From NCBI RefSeq assembly GCF_900110555.1, contig NZ_FOEE01000009.1, positions 124,001 to 188,000 on the forward strand: a DNA stretch of 64,000 nt, in the 5' to 3' direction. The notes beneath the pieces are model-generated. The model did no database searches. It worked only from the letters and a program-made list of their open reading frames with translations, and was not told the DNA's origin. This document shows, in pieces, positions 8,451-17,957 of the stretch. A program made the translations under genes and the position numbers. Position 1 is the first letter of the stretch. The number at the start of each line of letters is the position of its first letter. Source of the DNA: Trujillonella endophytica. GTDB taxonomy: Bacteria; Actinomycetota; Actinomycetes; Mycobacteriales; Geodermatophilaceae.

Positions 8451-9758
8451 TCACGCCCGCCCGAGCACGCGGTCGAGGTGGGGGCCGGCGAGGACGCCGG
8501 CGGGATCCAGGCGGTCGCGCAGCTCGGTGAACGCGCCGAAGAGGGGGTAGCGCCCGGCCAGGTCCGCGGCCTCCAGGGAGTGCAGCTTCCCCCAGTGCGG
8601 CCGCCCGCCCACCGCGCCGGCGATGGCCTCGAACGCGGCGAAGTACTCCCCCGGGTCGCTGCGCGCCGGCACGTGGACGGCGACGTAGGCGGTGTCGCGG
8701 CCGTACGCCGTCGACAGCGGGACGTCGTCGGCGGCGGCCACCCGCACCTCGACCGGGAACGGCACCCGCCAGCCCGAGGCGTCCACGACCCGCCGCAGCT
8801 CGGCCAGCACGCCGGGAGCCGCGGCCCGCGGCACCGCGTACTCCATCTCCCGGAACCGGACCCGGCGCCGGGAGACGAAGACCCGGTGGCTGACGTCGGT
8901 GTACGTGCGGGAGCCCAGCGCGCCGGCGGCGAAGCGGGCGAGCGGCCCGACCAGCGCGGGCACCCGCCGGCCGGTGGCGACGACCGCCGCCAGCCCGGCG
9001 TTGGCGAGGACCTCGTCGTCCCAGAACGCGCGGGCGCGCGGCAGCGGCGCGACCTCCGACAGCGGCACCCGCGTGTTGCGCAGGGTGCGGCACCGGTCGG
9101 TGTGCGGGAACCAGTAGAACTCGACGTGGTCGGTCGAGGACATGTACCGGTCGAAGCTCTCGATCAGCTCCGGCAGCCGCGCCGTCCCCTCCTCGGCGCG
9201 CAGCGCGAAGGCGGGCACCGCCTGCAGGGTCACCGTGTCGAGCACGCCCAGCGCGCCGAGGGAGATCCGCGCGGCGGCGAGGACGTCCGCGTTCTCGTCC
9301 GGCGCGCAGCGGAGCACCTCGCCCCCGCCGGTGACCAGCGTGAGGCCGCGCACCTGGGTGGCCAGGCCACCGAACCCCGCGCCCGTGCCGTGGGTGCCCG
9401 TGGACAGCGCCCCCGCGACGGTCTGCCGGTCGATGTCGCCGAGGTTGGTCAGCGCCCAGCCGCGCGCGGCCAGCGCCGCGGTCAGCCGGTGCAGCGGCAT
9501 CCCGGCCTGGACTGTGACCAGCCCGGTGGGGCCGACGTCGACCAGCGCGGCGTGCCGGTCGAGGGACAGGGCGAGGTCCACCGGCCGGCCGACGGCGCTG
9601 AACGAGTGGCCGCTGCCCAGCGGCCGCACCTGCCGGCCGGCGGCGGCCGCGGTGGTCAGCGCGGCGGCGAGCGCCTCCGTGCCCGACGGGTGCAGCACGG
9701 TCACGCCGCCGGCCCGCTGGTTGCCCGCCCAGTTCCGCCACGTGCCGGTCCGCGCCAC
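8451..9758 (-). CDS. FAD-linked oxidase, D-arabinono-1,4-lactone/L-gulonolactone oxidase family
   Basis: VAO-type flavoprotein of 435 residues. The FAD-binding N-terminus carries RPLGSGHSFSAVG (His for covalent FAD is plausible) and the GALSTGTHGTG loop near 115-125. The C-terminal aldonolactone-oxidase domain ends with PHWGK and the YPLFGAF segment. It oxidises sugar lactones or polyols with O2; the real substrate may be an alditol. The GTG start at 9758 follows GAGGAGG. The gene lies back-to-back (77 bp) with the alanine-racemase-fold gene and shares a transcript with the TetR gene. Confidence 0.93.
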   Translation of the reverse strand: MARTGTWRNWAGNQRAGGVTVLHPSGTEALAAALTTAAAAGRQVRPLGSGHSFSAVGRPVDLALSLDRHAALVDVGPTGLVTVQAGMPLHRLTAALAARGWALTNLGDIDRQTVAGALSTGTHGTGAGFGGLATQVRGLTLVTGGGEVLRCAPDENADVLAAARISLGALGVLDTVTLQAVPAFALRAEEGTARLPELIESFDRYMSSTDHVEFYWFPHTDRCRTLRNTRVPLSEVAPLPRARAFWDDEVLANAGLAAVVATGRRVPALVGPLARFAAGALGSRTYTDVSHRVFVSRRRVRFREMEYAVPRAAAPGVLAELRRVVDASGWRVPFPVEVRVAAADDVPLSTAYGRDTAYVAVHVPARSDPGEYFAAFEAIAGAVGGRPHWGKLHSLEAADLAGRYPLFGAFTELRDRLDPAGVLAGPHLDRVLGRA

Positions 9759-9835
9759 GCCGCCTCCTCGCGATCCCGCGGCAGCGTACTGGGACGCTTG
9801 ACCCACTTCGCCGCGGCGCAGCATGCTCCCGTTCC

Positions 9836-11059
9836 GTGAGCCGTTCCGCCAGCAGTGCCGACGCCGCCCGGGCCCGGCTGGACGCGGCGACGGCCCACCT
9901 GGACCCCCCGCTGGCCGTGCTCGACCTCGACGCACTGGATGCCAACGCCGCCGACCTGGAGCGGCGCGCGGGCGGTCGGCCGATCCGGGTGGCGAGCAAG
10001 TCGGTGCGCAGCCGGCCGGTGCTGCGGCGGGTGCTCGCCCGCCCGGGCTTCGCCGGCGTCCTGGCCTACACGCTGCCCGAGGCGCTGTGGCTGGCCGGCG
10101 GGCCGGACCCGGTGTCCACCGACGTCGTCGTCGGCTATCCCACCGCGGACCGGGCGGCGCTGCGGGCCCTGGCCGCGGACCCGGTGCTCGCCGGCCGCGT
10201 GACGCTCATGGTCGACTCCCCCGCCCAGCTGGACCTGGTCGACGCCGTCGTCCCGGCGGCGACCCGGCCCGCGCTCCGGATCTGCCTGGACCTGGACGCG
10301 TCGCTGCGGGTGGCCGGCGGCCGGGTGCACGTCGGCGTCCGCCGGTCGCCGGTGCACACGCCCGGCCAGGCCGCGGGGCTGGCCCGCGCCGTGACCGGCC
10401 GGCCGGGGTTCCGGCTGGTCGGGCTCATGGCCTACGAGGCCCAGGTGGCCGGCGTTCCGGACGCGCCCCCGGGGCGGCCGCTGCGGGGGCTGGCGGTCCG
10501 CGGGATGCGGGCGCTGTCCGTGCGCGAGCTGGCCGGCCGGCGGGCCGCGGCGGTCGCCGCGGTGCGCGCCGAGGCGGACCTGGAGTTCGTCAACGGCGGG
10601 GGCACCGGCAGCCTGGAGACGACGTCCGCCGATCCCGCGGTGACGGAGGTGGCGGCGGGCTCGGGGCTGTACTCCCCGCTGCTCTTCGACGGGTACCGCG
10701 CCTTCCGGGGCCGGCCCGCCGCGCTGTTCGCCCTGCCGGTGACCCGCCGCCCGGCGCCGGGGACGGTGACCGTGGCGGGCGGGGGGTGGATCGCCTCGGG
10801 GCCGCCCGGCGCGGACCGGTCGCCGCGCCCGGTGTACCCGGCCGGGCTGCGGACGGTGGGCACCGAGGGCGCCGGCGAGGTGCAGACCCCGCTGCGCGGA
10901 CCGGCGGCCGACGGGCTGCGGATCGGCGACCGGGTGTGGTTCCGGCACGCCAAGGCCGGGGAGCTCGCCGAGCACGTCGACGTCCTGCACGCGCTGGCCG
11001 GCGACGAGCTGACCGGCGGGTTCGCCACCTACCGCGGCGAGGGCCGGTCGTTCGGCTGA
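9836..11059 (+). CDS. PLP enzyme, amino acid deaminase/aldolase-like, alanine-racemase N-terminal fold
   Basis: A 407-residue fold-type III PLP protein. The PLP lysine lies in RVASKSVRS (K54), with LMAYEAQVAG near 200 and FVNGGGTGS near 255 as barrel motifs. The C-terminal D-serine-dehydratase/D-threonine-aldolase-like domain ends with HAKAGELAEH, which carries a probable metal-binding His. Relatives act on D-amino acids. The GTG start at 9836 has no SD and may be leaderless. The divergent neighbour is the sugar-lactone oxidase; this pairing recurs in actinobacteria in my recollection, but a joint pathway is not established. Confidence 0.9.
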   Translation: MSRSASSADAARARLDAATAHLDPPLAVLDLDALDANAADLERRAGGRPIRVASKSVRSRPVLRRVLARPGFAGVLAYTLPEALWLAGGPDPVSTDVVVGYPTADRAALRALAADPVLAGRVTLMVDSPAQLDLVDAVVPAATRPALRICLDLDASLRVAGGRVHVGVRRSPVHTPGQAAGLARAVTGRPGFRLVGLMAYEAQVAGVPDAPPGRPLRGLAVRGMRALSVRELAGRRAAAVAAVRAEADLEFVNGGGTGSLETTSADPAVTEVAAGSGLYSPLLFDGYRAFRGRPAALFALPVTRRPAPGTVTVAGGGWIASGPPGADRSPRPVYPAGLRTVGTEGAGEVQTPLRGPAADGLRIGDRVWFRHAKAGELAEHVDVLHALAGDELTGGFATYRGEGRSFG

Positions 11060-11096
11060 TGCCTTCCTCGTGGCGGCCCGTGTCACGATGGACGGC

Positions 11097-11486
11097 GTGA
11101 CCCGCCCGACCCCGCAGCGCGATGCGATCCGATCGCTGTTCGAGGGCCTCGACGGCTTCCACAGCGCGCAGGACGTCTACGCCAAGCTGCGGTCCACCGG
11201 CGGCAAGGTCGGTCTCTCGACCGTCTACCGGGCGATCCAGTCCCTGGCCGACGACGGCGAGCTGGACTCGATCCGCACCGACAACGGCGAGGCGCTCTAC
11301 CGGCGCTGCAGCAGCCAGCACCACCACCACCTGGTGTGCCGCTCCTGCGGCCGCACGGTGGAGGTGGCCGGCCCCGCCGTCGAGCGCTGGGCCGACGAGG
11401 TCGCCGGCGAGCACGGGTTCGCCGACGTCAGCCACACGCTGGAGATCTTCGGCACCTGCGCCGACTGCCGCGCCGTCGCACGCTGA
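11097..11486 (+). CDS. zur: Zinc uptake regulator, Fur family
   Basis: Fur-family repressor of about 129 residues. A winged helix (RPTPQRDAIRSLF through STVYRAIQSL) is followed by the dimerisation/metal domain with HHHHLVCRSCG and a terminal CADC pair, which together give the structural CxxC...CxxC zinc site and the sensory histidines. The GTG at 11097 is chosen because CACGAT lies 7 nt before it, a leaderless-type promoter; ATG 11088 or GTG 11070 are alternatives. The facing gene encodes a His-rich zinc-binding lipoprotein with a Zur box, which argues for zinc rather than iron. Confidence 0.92.
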   Translation: MTRPTPQRDAIRSLFEGLDGFHSAQDVYAKLRSTGGKVGLSTVYRAIQSLADDGELDSIRTDNGEALYRRCSSQHHHHLVCRSCGRTVEVAGPAVERWADEVAGEHGFADVSHTLEIFGTCADCRAVAR

Positions 11487-11522
11487 CCCCGCGCGGCGCC
11501 GGCCGCGCCGGGCCAGGCGTCG

Positions 11523-12536
11523 TCAGCCGCGCCGGGCCAGGGCGTCGGACAGGGCGCGCAGCTGGGCGAGCTGCCAGTCGACGAACGAGCCGCCCCGCTC
11601 GGTCCCGGACTCCGTGACCTCCACGACCGGGATCCCGGCCTCCTCGGCGGTCGCCCGCAGCTGATCGGGGACGCCGCCGTCGGTCTGGGAGTTGTGCACG
11701 AGCACGTCGACCCCGCCGGACCGCAGCAGCGACTCGAACGCCGCCACGTCCCCGGGCGTCGGGTCGGTCTCGTTGCTCGCCGACTCGCGGTAGCCCTCGG
11801 GCGTGGCGTCGGTCAGGCCGATCGCCTCGGCCATGTACTCGAAGACGGACTCGGTGGCCGCGTAGGACCGTCCGCCGGCCGCGGCCCGCAGGCTCTCGAT
11901 CTCGGCCAGGTAGGGGGCCAGCTCCTCCCGCCAGGCGGCGGCCCGGTCGGCGAAGTGGCCGGCGGCCGCGGGCGAGAGCCCGCCGAGCTCGGTCGTCACG
12001 GCCTCGGCGGCCCGCTGCACGAGGTCCGGCGCGTACCAGACGTGCGGGTTCACCCCGCCGTGGCCGTGCCCCTCCGCCCCGGCGTGCTCCCCGCCCTGCT
12101 CCTCGGCGCGCTCGGCGCCAGCGTGGTCGTCCTCGTGCTCGTCGTCCTCGACCCCGACCACCTCGGCGAGGTCCAGCACGACGGGCGCCGGGTCGAGGTT
12201 GCCGGCGGCGTCGGCCGCCCACGAGTCGTAGCCGGCGCCGTTGAGGACGACGAGGTCGGCCTCCTCGAAGGCGGCGAGGTCGCCGGGAGTGGGCTCGAAC
12301 TCGTGCGGGTCCACGGCGGTCGAGCCGATCACCGTCGTCACCGACGCGCAGTCCCCGCCGAGCGCCTCGACGACGTCGCCCCACTGCCCGACGGACACGA
12401 CGACGTCGACGACCGCACCGGGGCAGGCGTCGGCGTCCCCCGCGCTGGTGGTGGGGCCGGCGCCGTCCGTTCCGCAGGCGGTGACGACCAGGCCCGCGGA
12501 GAGGACGACGAGGGCGGGACGGAGACGGCGGCGCAT
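11523..12536 (-). CDS. Zinc ABC transporter substrate-binding lipoprotein (ZnuA-like)
   Basis: Cluster A-I solute-binding lipoprotein of 337 residues with a lipobox (VVTACG, Cys near 21). Metal ligands are the His of DPHEFEPTP, a His in NPHVWYAP, and a Glu/Asp pair later in the protein. Between them is a long acidic His-rich loop (DDEHEDDH... GHGHGG) typical of zinc-capturing ZnuA. It delivers periplasmic-side zinc to a permease. No znuB or znuC lies next to it, so the cognate permease must be elsewhere. ATG 12536 lies 19 nt from the Zur box, placing expression under zinc repression. Confidence 0.93.
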   Translation of the reverse strand: MRRRLRPALVVLSAGLVVTACGTDGAGPTTSAGDADACPGAVVDVVVSVGQWGDVVEALGGDCASVTTVIGSTAVDPHEFEPTPGDLAAFEEADLVVLNGAGYDSWAADAAGNLDPAPVVLDLAEVVGVEDDEHEDDHAGAERAEEQGGEHAGAEGHGHGGVNPHVWYAPDLVQRAAEAVTTELGGLSPAAAGHFADRAAAWREELAPYLAEIESLRAAAGGRSYAATESVFEYMAEAIGLTDATPEGYRESASNETDPTPGDVAAFESLLRSGGVDVLVHNSQTDGGVPDQLRATAEEAGIPVVEVTESGTERGGSFVDWQLAQLRALSDALARRG

Positions 12537-12555
12537 CGGGAGCTCCAGTGCTTGA

Positions 12556-12570
12556 TGGGAATGATTCTCA
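12556..12570 (-). promoter_or_regulatory. Zur box upstream of the zinc-binding lipoprotein gene
   Basis: TGGGAATGATTCTCA matches the actinobacterial Zur operator TGAAAATGATTTTCA at 12 of 15 positions and is itself an imperfect palindrome. It lies between the promoter region and ATG 12536, so bound Zur would block transcription when zinc is sufficient. Confidence 0.75.
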
Positions 12571-12612
12571 CTCCCATCCTGCACCACGCCGCCCGGCGGC
12601 GCGCACGCCGCC

Positions 12613-14232
<1,620 letters not shown>

Positions 14233-14264
14233 CCGGCCAGTCTCCGGGCCGCGACAAGTCCGCG

Positions 14265-15248
14265 TCAGCCGGTCCGGAGCACGACCTTCCCCAGCGCGCG
14301 CCGCTGCTCCAGGTCGGCGTGGGCCCGGGCGGCCTCGGCGAGCGGATAGGCGCTGACCAGCGGCCGCCACCGGCCGGCCGCCACCCGGTCCAGGGAGCGC
14401 CGCGCCAGCCCGGGGATGCCACCGGGCAGGGCGTTCATCCGCGGCCCGAGGGACCAGCCGGCGGTGATCCCCAGGCGCACGACGTCGCCGGTGTCGAACC
14501 GGGTCGGCGCGCCGGAGGAGTAGCCCAGGAGGACCAGCCGCCCGCCGGGCCGGAGCAGCTCCAGCCCGCAGCGGCCGACCGCGCCCCCGACCCCGTCGTA
14601 GACCAGGGTGACGCCGCCGAGCGCGTCGCGGACGCGGGCGTCCCACCCGGCCTCGCCGTAGTCCACGACGAGGTCGGCCACCAGCTCGGCCAGCCGCGCC
14701 GTGCGCCGCCCGCCCCGGGCCGCGGCCACCACGGTGGCGCCGCGCTCGCGGGCCGCCTGCACCAGCAGCCAGCCCAGCCCGCCGGCGGCCGAGGGCACGA
14801 GGACGACGTCGTCCGGGGACGGCGGCTCGAGCTCGAGCACCCCCAGCGCCGTGCGCCCCGTACCGACGGCCGTCACCGCGTCCGACCAGCCCACCTGCTC
14901 CGGCAGGGCGAACAGCTGCCCGTCGACGGCGGTGACCGCCTGCTCGGCGTACCCGCCGGGGACCGGCCCGAGGTGGGCGACGACGCGCCGCCCGAACCAG
15001 GCCGGGTCGACGCCGTCCCCGAGCCCGTCGACCCGGCCGGCGACCTCGCGGCCGGGGATCGTCGGCAGTTCCGGCAGCGGGAGGGACACCGGCCCGGAGT
15101 CCCCGCGGCGCAGCGTCGTGTCGACGAGGTGGACCCCGGCGGCCGCCACGGCGATGCGTACCTGGCCCGGTCCGGGCGTCAGGTCCGGGAGCTCGTCGAG
15201 GACCAGGCGGCTCGGGTCGCCGAACTCGTGCAGTCGGATGGCTCGCAT
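14265..15248 (-). CDS. NADPH:quinone reductase-like zinc-less MDR oxidoreductase
   Basis: A 327-residue medium-chain reductase of the quinone-oxidoreductase group. It lacks the zinc cysteines of alcohol dehydrogenases. It has the AAGGLGWLLVQ nucleotide-binding turn near 150, GTGRTALG before it, and DGVGG near 225. It reduces quinones or enones with NADPH; the partner is unknown. It is located 32 bp upstream of the ABC-F gene on the same strand. Confidence 0.95.
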   Translation of the reverse strand: MRAIRLHEFGDPSRLVLDELPDLTPGPGQVRIAVAAAGVHLVDTTLRRGDSGPVSLPLPELPTIPGREVAGRVDGLGDGVDPAWFGRRVVAHLGPVPGGYAEQAVTAVDGQLFALPEQVGWSDAVTAVGTGRTALGVLELEPPSPDDVVLVPSAAGGLGWLLVQAARERGATVVAAARGGRRTARLAELVADLVVDYGEAGWDARVRDALGGVTLVYDGVGGAVGRCGLELLRPGGRLVLLGYSSGAPTRFDTGDVVRLGITAGWSLGPRMNALPGGIPGLARRSLDRVAAGRWRPLVSAYPLAEAARAHADLEQRRALGKVVLRTG

Positions 15249-15282
15249 GCACGGGAGGCAACCGCCTCACGCGCACTGGAGG

Positions 15283-15504
15283 TCAAGCGGAACGGTCCTC
15301 CGACTGCAGGCGGGCGCGGGCGAGCCGCTCCACCAGCTCGGGGAGGGCGGTCGCCGGGACACCGCTGAGGTCCCTCCGGCTGTTGCGGACCACCGTGCCG
15401 ATGACCTGGGGGCGCAACCGGGTCCGGAACTCCGCCGTCAGCCGCAGGACTGCCTGGTCGACCGCGGCGTCGTCGTCGGAGGCCCTGGCCAGCGCGTGCG
15501 TCAT
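15283..15504 (-). CDS. Small three-helix-bundle dimerisation-domain protein
   Basis: A 73-residue acidic/Arg-rich protein predicted to be three amphipathic helices (DDAAVDQAVLRLTAEF, RPQVIGTVV, LPELVERLARARLQ). The layout matches the small actinobacterial proteins annotated as three-helix bundle dimerisation domain (DUF3562-like). Function is unknown. ATG 15504 has GAGAGGA at 7 nt. It lies 34 bp upstream of the quinone reductase. Confidence 0.75.
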   Translation of the reverse strand: MTHALARASDDDAAVDQAVLRLTAEFRTRLRPQVIGTVVRNSRRDLSGVPATALPELVERLARARLQSEDRSA

Positions 15505-15614
15505 CCGTCGTCCTCTCCCCCACCGGATGCGCCGGGCCGATCCCCCCGACCGGCGCCCCGTCACGGTGCCCCCGCCGCCGCGGCCGGGCCAGGGACCAAG
15601 GGCCCCGGTGCAGG

Positions 15615-16046
15615 TCAGCCGGCGTAGTACGCGTTGTCGCCCGCGCGCGTCACCGCGAGGGCGTCGCGGACCAGTGCGCTCAGCTCCGCGGCGTCCACCC
15701 GGTCCAGGGAGGCGAACCGGATGCAGCTCTTCCCGCAGGAGACCCGGCCCAGCCGCTCCGCGCGGGCCTCGGCGATGTACTCGCCGTCGACGACGGCGCA
15801 CACGTACAGCGAGAGGTGGCGCTTCTGCGCGGCGAGGGCGACCACGGGCCAGGTGGTGGCGACCTTCGCCGAGCGGGGCTTGTAGGGCATCAGGCCGTAG
15901 CCGAGCATCTGCCCGCTGCCCGCGGCCACCAGCTCGCGGTCGATGCCGGGGACGGCGGCGGTGACCAGCGCGTCGACGGCGCGCAGCTCGGCCTCCCGGA
16001 CCCCCGCCGCGGCGAACCAGGCCTCGATCTCCCCGGACGTGGTCAT
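15615..16046 (-). CDS. DUF1801 family protein (YdhG/CyaY-like fold)
   Basis: A 143-residue protein with the DUF1801 pattern: GSGQMLGYGLMPYKPRSAK near 45-60, then ALAAQKRHLSLYVC and GRVSCGKSCIRFASLDRVD. Family members have a small alpha/beta fold of unknown biochemical role. It starts at ATG 16046, 14 nt downstream of a tiny membrane-protein gene on the same strand. Confidence 0.85.
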   Translation of the reverse strand: MTTSGEIEAWFAAAGVREAELRAVDALVTAAVPGIDRELVAAGSGQMLGYGLMPYKPRSAKVATTWPVVALAAQKRHLSLYVCAVVDGEYIAEARAERLGRVSCGKSCIRFASLDRVDAAELSALVRDALAVTRAGDNAYYAG

Positions 16047-16059
16047 CGGCGCCTGCCCC

Positions 16060-16185
16060 TCAGTCGAGGACGAGGGAGAGCGCGGTCGTGATCGCGGCGA
16101 GCACCATCACCGCGACGACCACGGCCGCCACGATCCGCCGGCGCCGCTCGGCGTCCCGCCCGCCGGCCCCGCCCATCCCCATCAC
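16060..16185 (-). CDS. 41-residue single-pass membrane protein
   Basis: A very short frame encoding VMGMGGAGGRDAERRRRI followed by a hydrophobic helix (VAAVVVAVMVLAAITTAL) and a short SLVLD tail. The positive-inside rule puts the N-terminus in the cytoplasm. Support comes from the good membrane-anchor layout and from TAGCGT 7 nt before GTG 16185, a leaderless-type promoter. ATG 16182 is an alternative start. No homologue is recognised. Confidence 0.55.
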   Translation of the reverse strand: MMGMGGAGGRDAERRRRIVAAVVVAVMVLAAITTALSLVLD

Positions 16186-16209
16186 GGGCCGAACGCTACC
16201 GCCGTCCGG

Positions 16210-16788
16210 TCAGGGAAGGCGGCGTCCGACGAGCACCGTGTCGAGCGCGGTGCCGGCCGGCGTCTCGCGGGGCACCTGCGCCAGCCGGTCGACCGCCAGC
16301 AGGGCCGCGACCGGGGCGAGGCGCTCGACGCTGTGCAGGATCGCCGTCTCCTGCGGGCCGCCCACCCCGTGCGCGACGTTGTCGACGTCGTGGCCGAGCA
16401 CGAGCAGGCGGCCGCCCGGGCGCAGCCAGCCGACCGCGCGCACCAGCAGGCCCTCCATGTCGCGCGGCGGCAGGTGCAGGTAGGCGACCAGCACGAGGTC
16501 GACGGGCTCGTCGGGGCCGGGCCAGGAGACGACGTCGGCGGTCACCCACTCCACCCGCTCGGCGCCGGGACGGTCCCGGCCGCGGGCCAGGCCGGTCGCC
16601 GAGAAGTCGACGGCGGTCACCCGCCAGCCGCGGCCGGCCAGCCACAGCGCGTGCCGGCCCTCGCCCGCCGCCAGGTCGACGGCGGTTCCCGGCGGGACGT
16701 CGGCGAGCAGCTCGGCGATCAGCGCGTTCGGTTCCCCCGACCACTGCTGGCGCTCGGCGTATCGGGCGTCCCAGGCGTGCGCGTCCAC
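16210..16788 (-). CDS. Class I SAM-dependent methyltransferase (tellurite-resistance-like group)
   Basis: A 192-residue Rossmann methyltransferase. Motif I is AVDLAAGEGRHALWLA near 37-52, motif II VTAVDFS, and motif IV VDLVLVAYLHL, followed by LRPGGRLLVLGHD. The opening WDARYAERQQWSGEPN is typical of small YcgJ/TehB-like enzymes. The substrate is unknown. It is divergent from the winged-helix gene across 54 bp. Confidence 0.92.
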   Translation of the reverse strand: MDAHAWDARYAERQQWSGEPNALIAELLADVPPGTAVDLAAGEGRHALWLAGRGWRVTAVDFSATGLARGRDRPGAERVEWVTADVVSWPGPDEPVDLVLVAYLHLPPRDMEGLLVRAVGWLRPGGRLLVLGHDVDNVAHGVGGPQETAILHSVERLAPVAALLAVDRLAQVPRETPAGTALDTVLVGRRLP

Positions 16789-16842
16789 GGGCCGATCCTG
16801 GCAGGACCGCCGATCGTCGTCGGTGCCTGGGACGCTGCCGGC

Positions 16843-17907
16843 ATGACGACGTCGCCCCGCGAGCTGGCCCGGTTGCGGCTGGTCGCCCAGCGGCTGGCGG
16901 GCGCGCCGGCGGCGAGCGCGGCCGAGGCGGTCCGCGGCCTGCTGTGCGCGCAGGGGCAGGACCTCCCGGGCGCGGTGACCTCGGTGGCCCTGCGGACGCG
17001 GGACCGGTCAGCGACCGGCGTGCGCGCGGCCTTCGACGCCGGGGAGGTCGTGCGCTCGTGGCCGATGCGCGGCACCCTGCACCTGCTGCCGGCCGAGGAG
17101 CTGCCGTGGCTGCTGGAGCTGTGCGGGCCCCGTGCGGTGGCCGGGGCGGCGAAGCGGCGCGCGGCGCTGGGCATCACCGACCGCGACGTCGACCGGGCCC
17201 GGGAGCAGGCGGTCGGCGCGCTGACGGGCGGCCGGCGGCTGGGCCGGGCGGCCCTGCTGGCGGCGATCGGCGAGGCCGTGGACGTGAGCGGCCAGCGGGG
17301 CTACCACCTGCTGTGGTTCCTGGCCCAGACGGGCACGCTCGTGCTCGGCCCCACCGAGGGCACCGACCAGGCGTTCGCGCTGCTCGACGAGTGGGTCCCC
17401 GCGCCGCGCCGGCTGTCCGGCGAGGAGGCCCTGGCCGAGCTCGCCCGGCGCTACCTGACCGGCCACGGCCCGGCCACCGACGCCGACCTCGCCCGCTGGG
17501 CGGGGCTGACGCTGCGGGACGTGCGGGCCGGCATCGCGGCGGTGCGGAGCGAGCTCGCCGCGGTCGAGGTCGACGGCCGGGAACTGCTCATGGCGCCGGA
17601 CCTGCCCGACCGGCTGGCCGCCTGCCGGTCCGAGGTCGAGGACGCCGTCCTGCTGCTGCCGGGCTTCGACGAGTACGTCCTCGGCTACGCCGACCGCACG
17701 TGCGCGGTGCCCGAGGAGTTCGCCGAGCGGATCGTCCCCGGCCGCAACGGGATGTTCCGCTCCACCGTCGTGCACGGCGGCCGGGTGCTCGGCGTGTGGC
17801 GGTGGGCCGGCAGCGGGAGCAGGCGGGTGCCCGCGCCCGAGCCGTTCACCACCTTTCCCGACCGCGTGGCCGCCGCGATCCCGGAGCTCGCCGCCGCCCT
17901 CCCCTGA
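16843..17907 (+). CDS. Winged-helix DNA-binding domain protein, AlkZ/YcaQ-like (HTH_42)
   Basis: A 354-residue protein of the winged-helix family that contains the interstrand-crosslink glycosylases AlkZ and YcaQ. It has the QGQDLPGAVTSVALR opening (the family's catalytic QxQ/QxD region), RSWPMRGTLHLL near 75-85, LLPGFDEYVLGY near 265 and the C-terminal GVWRW. A DNA-repair role is likely by family but not shown. It starts at ATG 16843 without an SD and with a GACGCT box 6 nt before it. Confidence 0.93.
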   Translation: MTTSPRELARLRLVAQRLAGAPAASAAEAVRGLLCAQGQDLPGAVTSVALRTRDRSATGVRAAFDAGEVVRSWPMRGTLHLLPAEELPWLLELCGPRAVAGAAKRRAALGITDRDVDRAREQAVGALTGGRRLGRAALLAAIGEAVDVSGQRGYHLLWFLAQTGTLVLGPTEGTDQAFALLDEWVPAPRRLSGEEALAELARRYLTGHGPATDADLARWAGLTLRDVRAGIAAVRSELAAVEVDGRELLMAPDLPDRLAACRSEVEDAVLLLPGFDEYVLGYADRTCAVPEEFAERIVPGRNGMFRSTVVHGGRVLGVWRWAGSGSRRVPAPEPFTTFPDRVAAAIPELAAALP

Positions 17908-17957
17908 CGTGCAGTCACGCCGCGGGGAGGGAAGGCTGGCGGCATGGAGACGACGGC

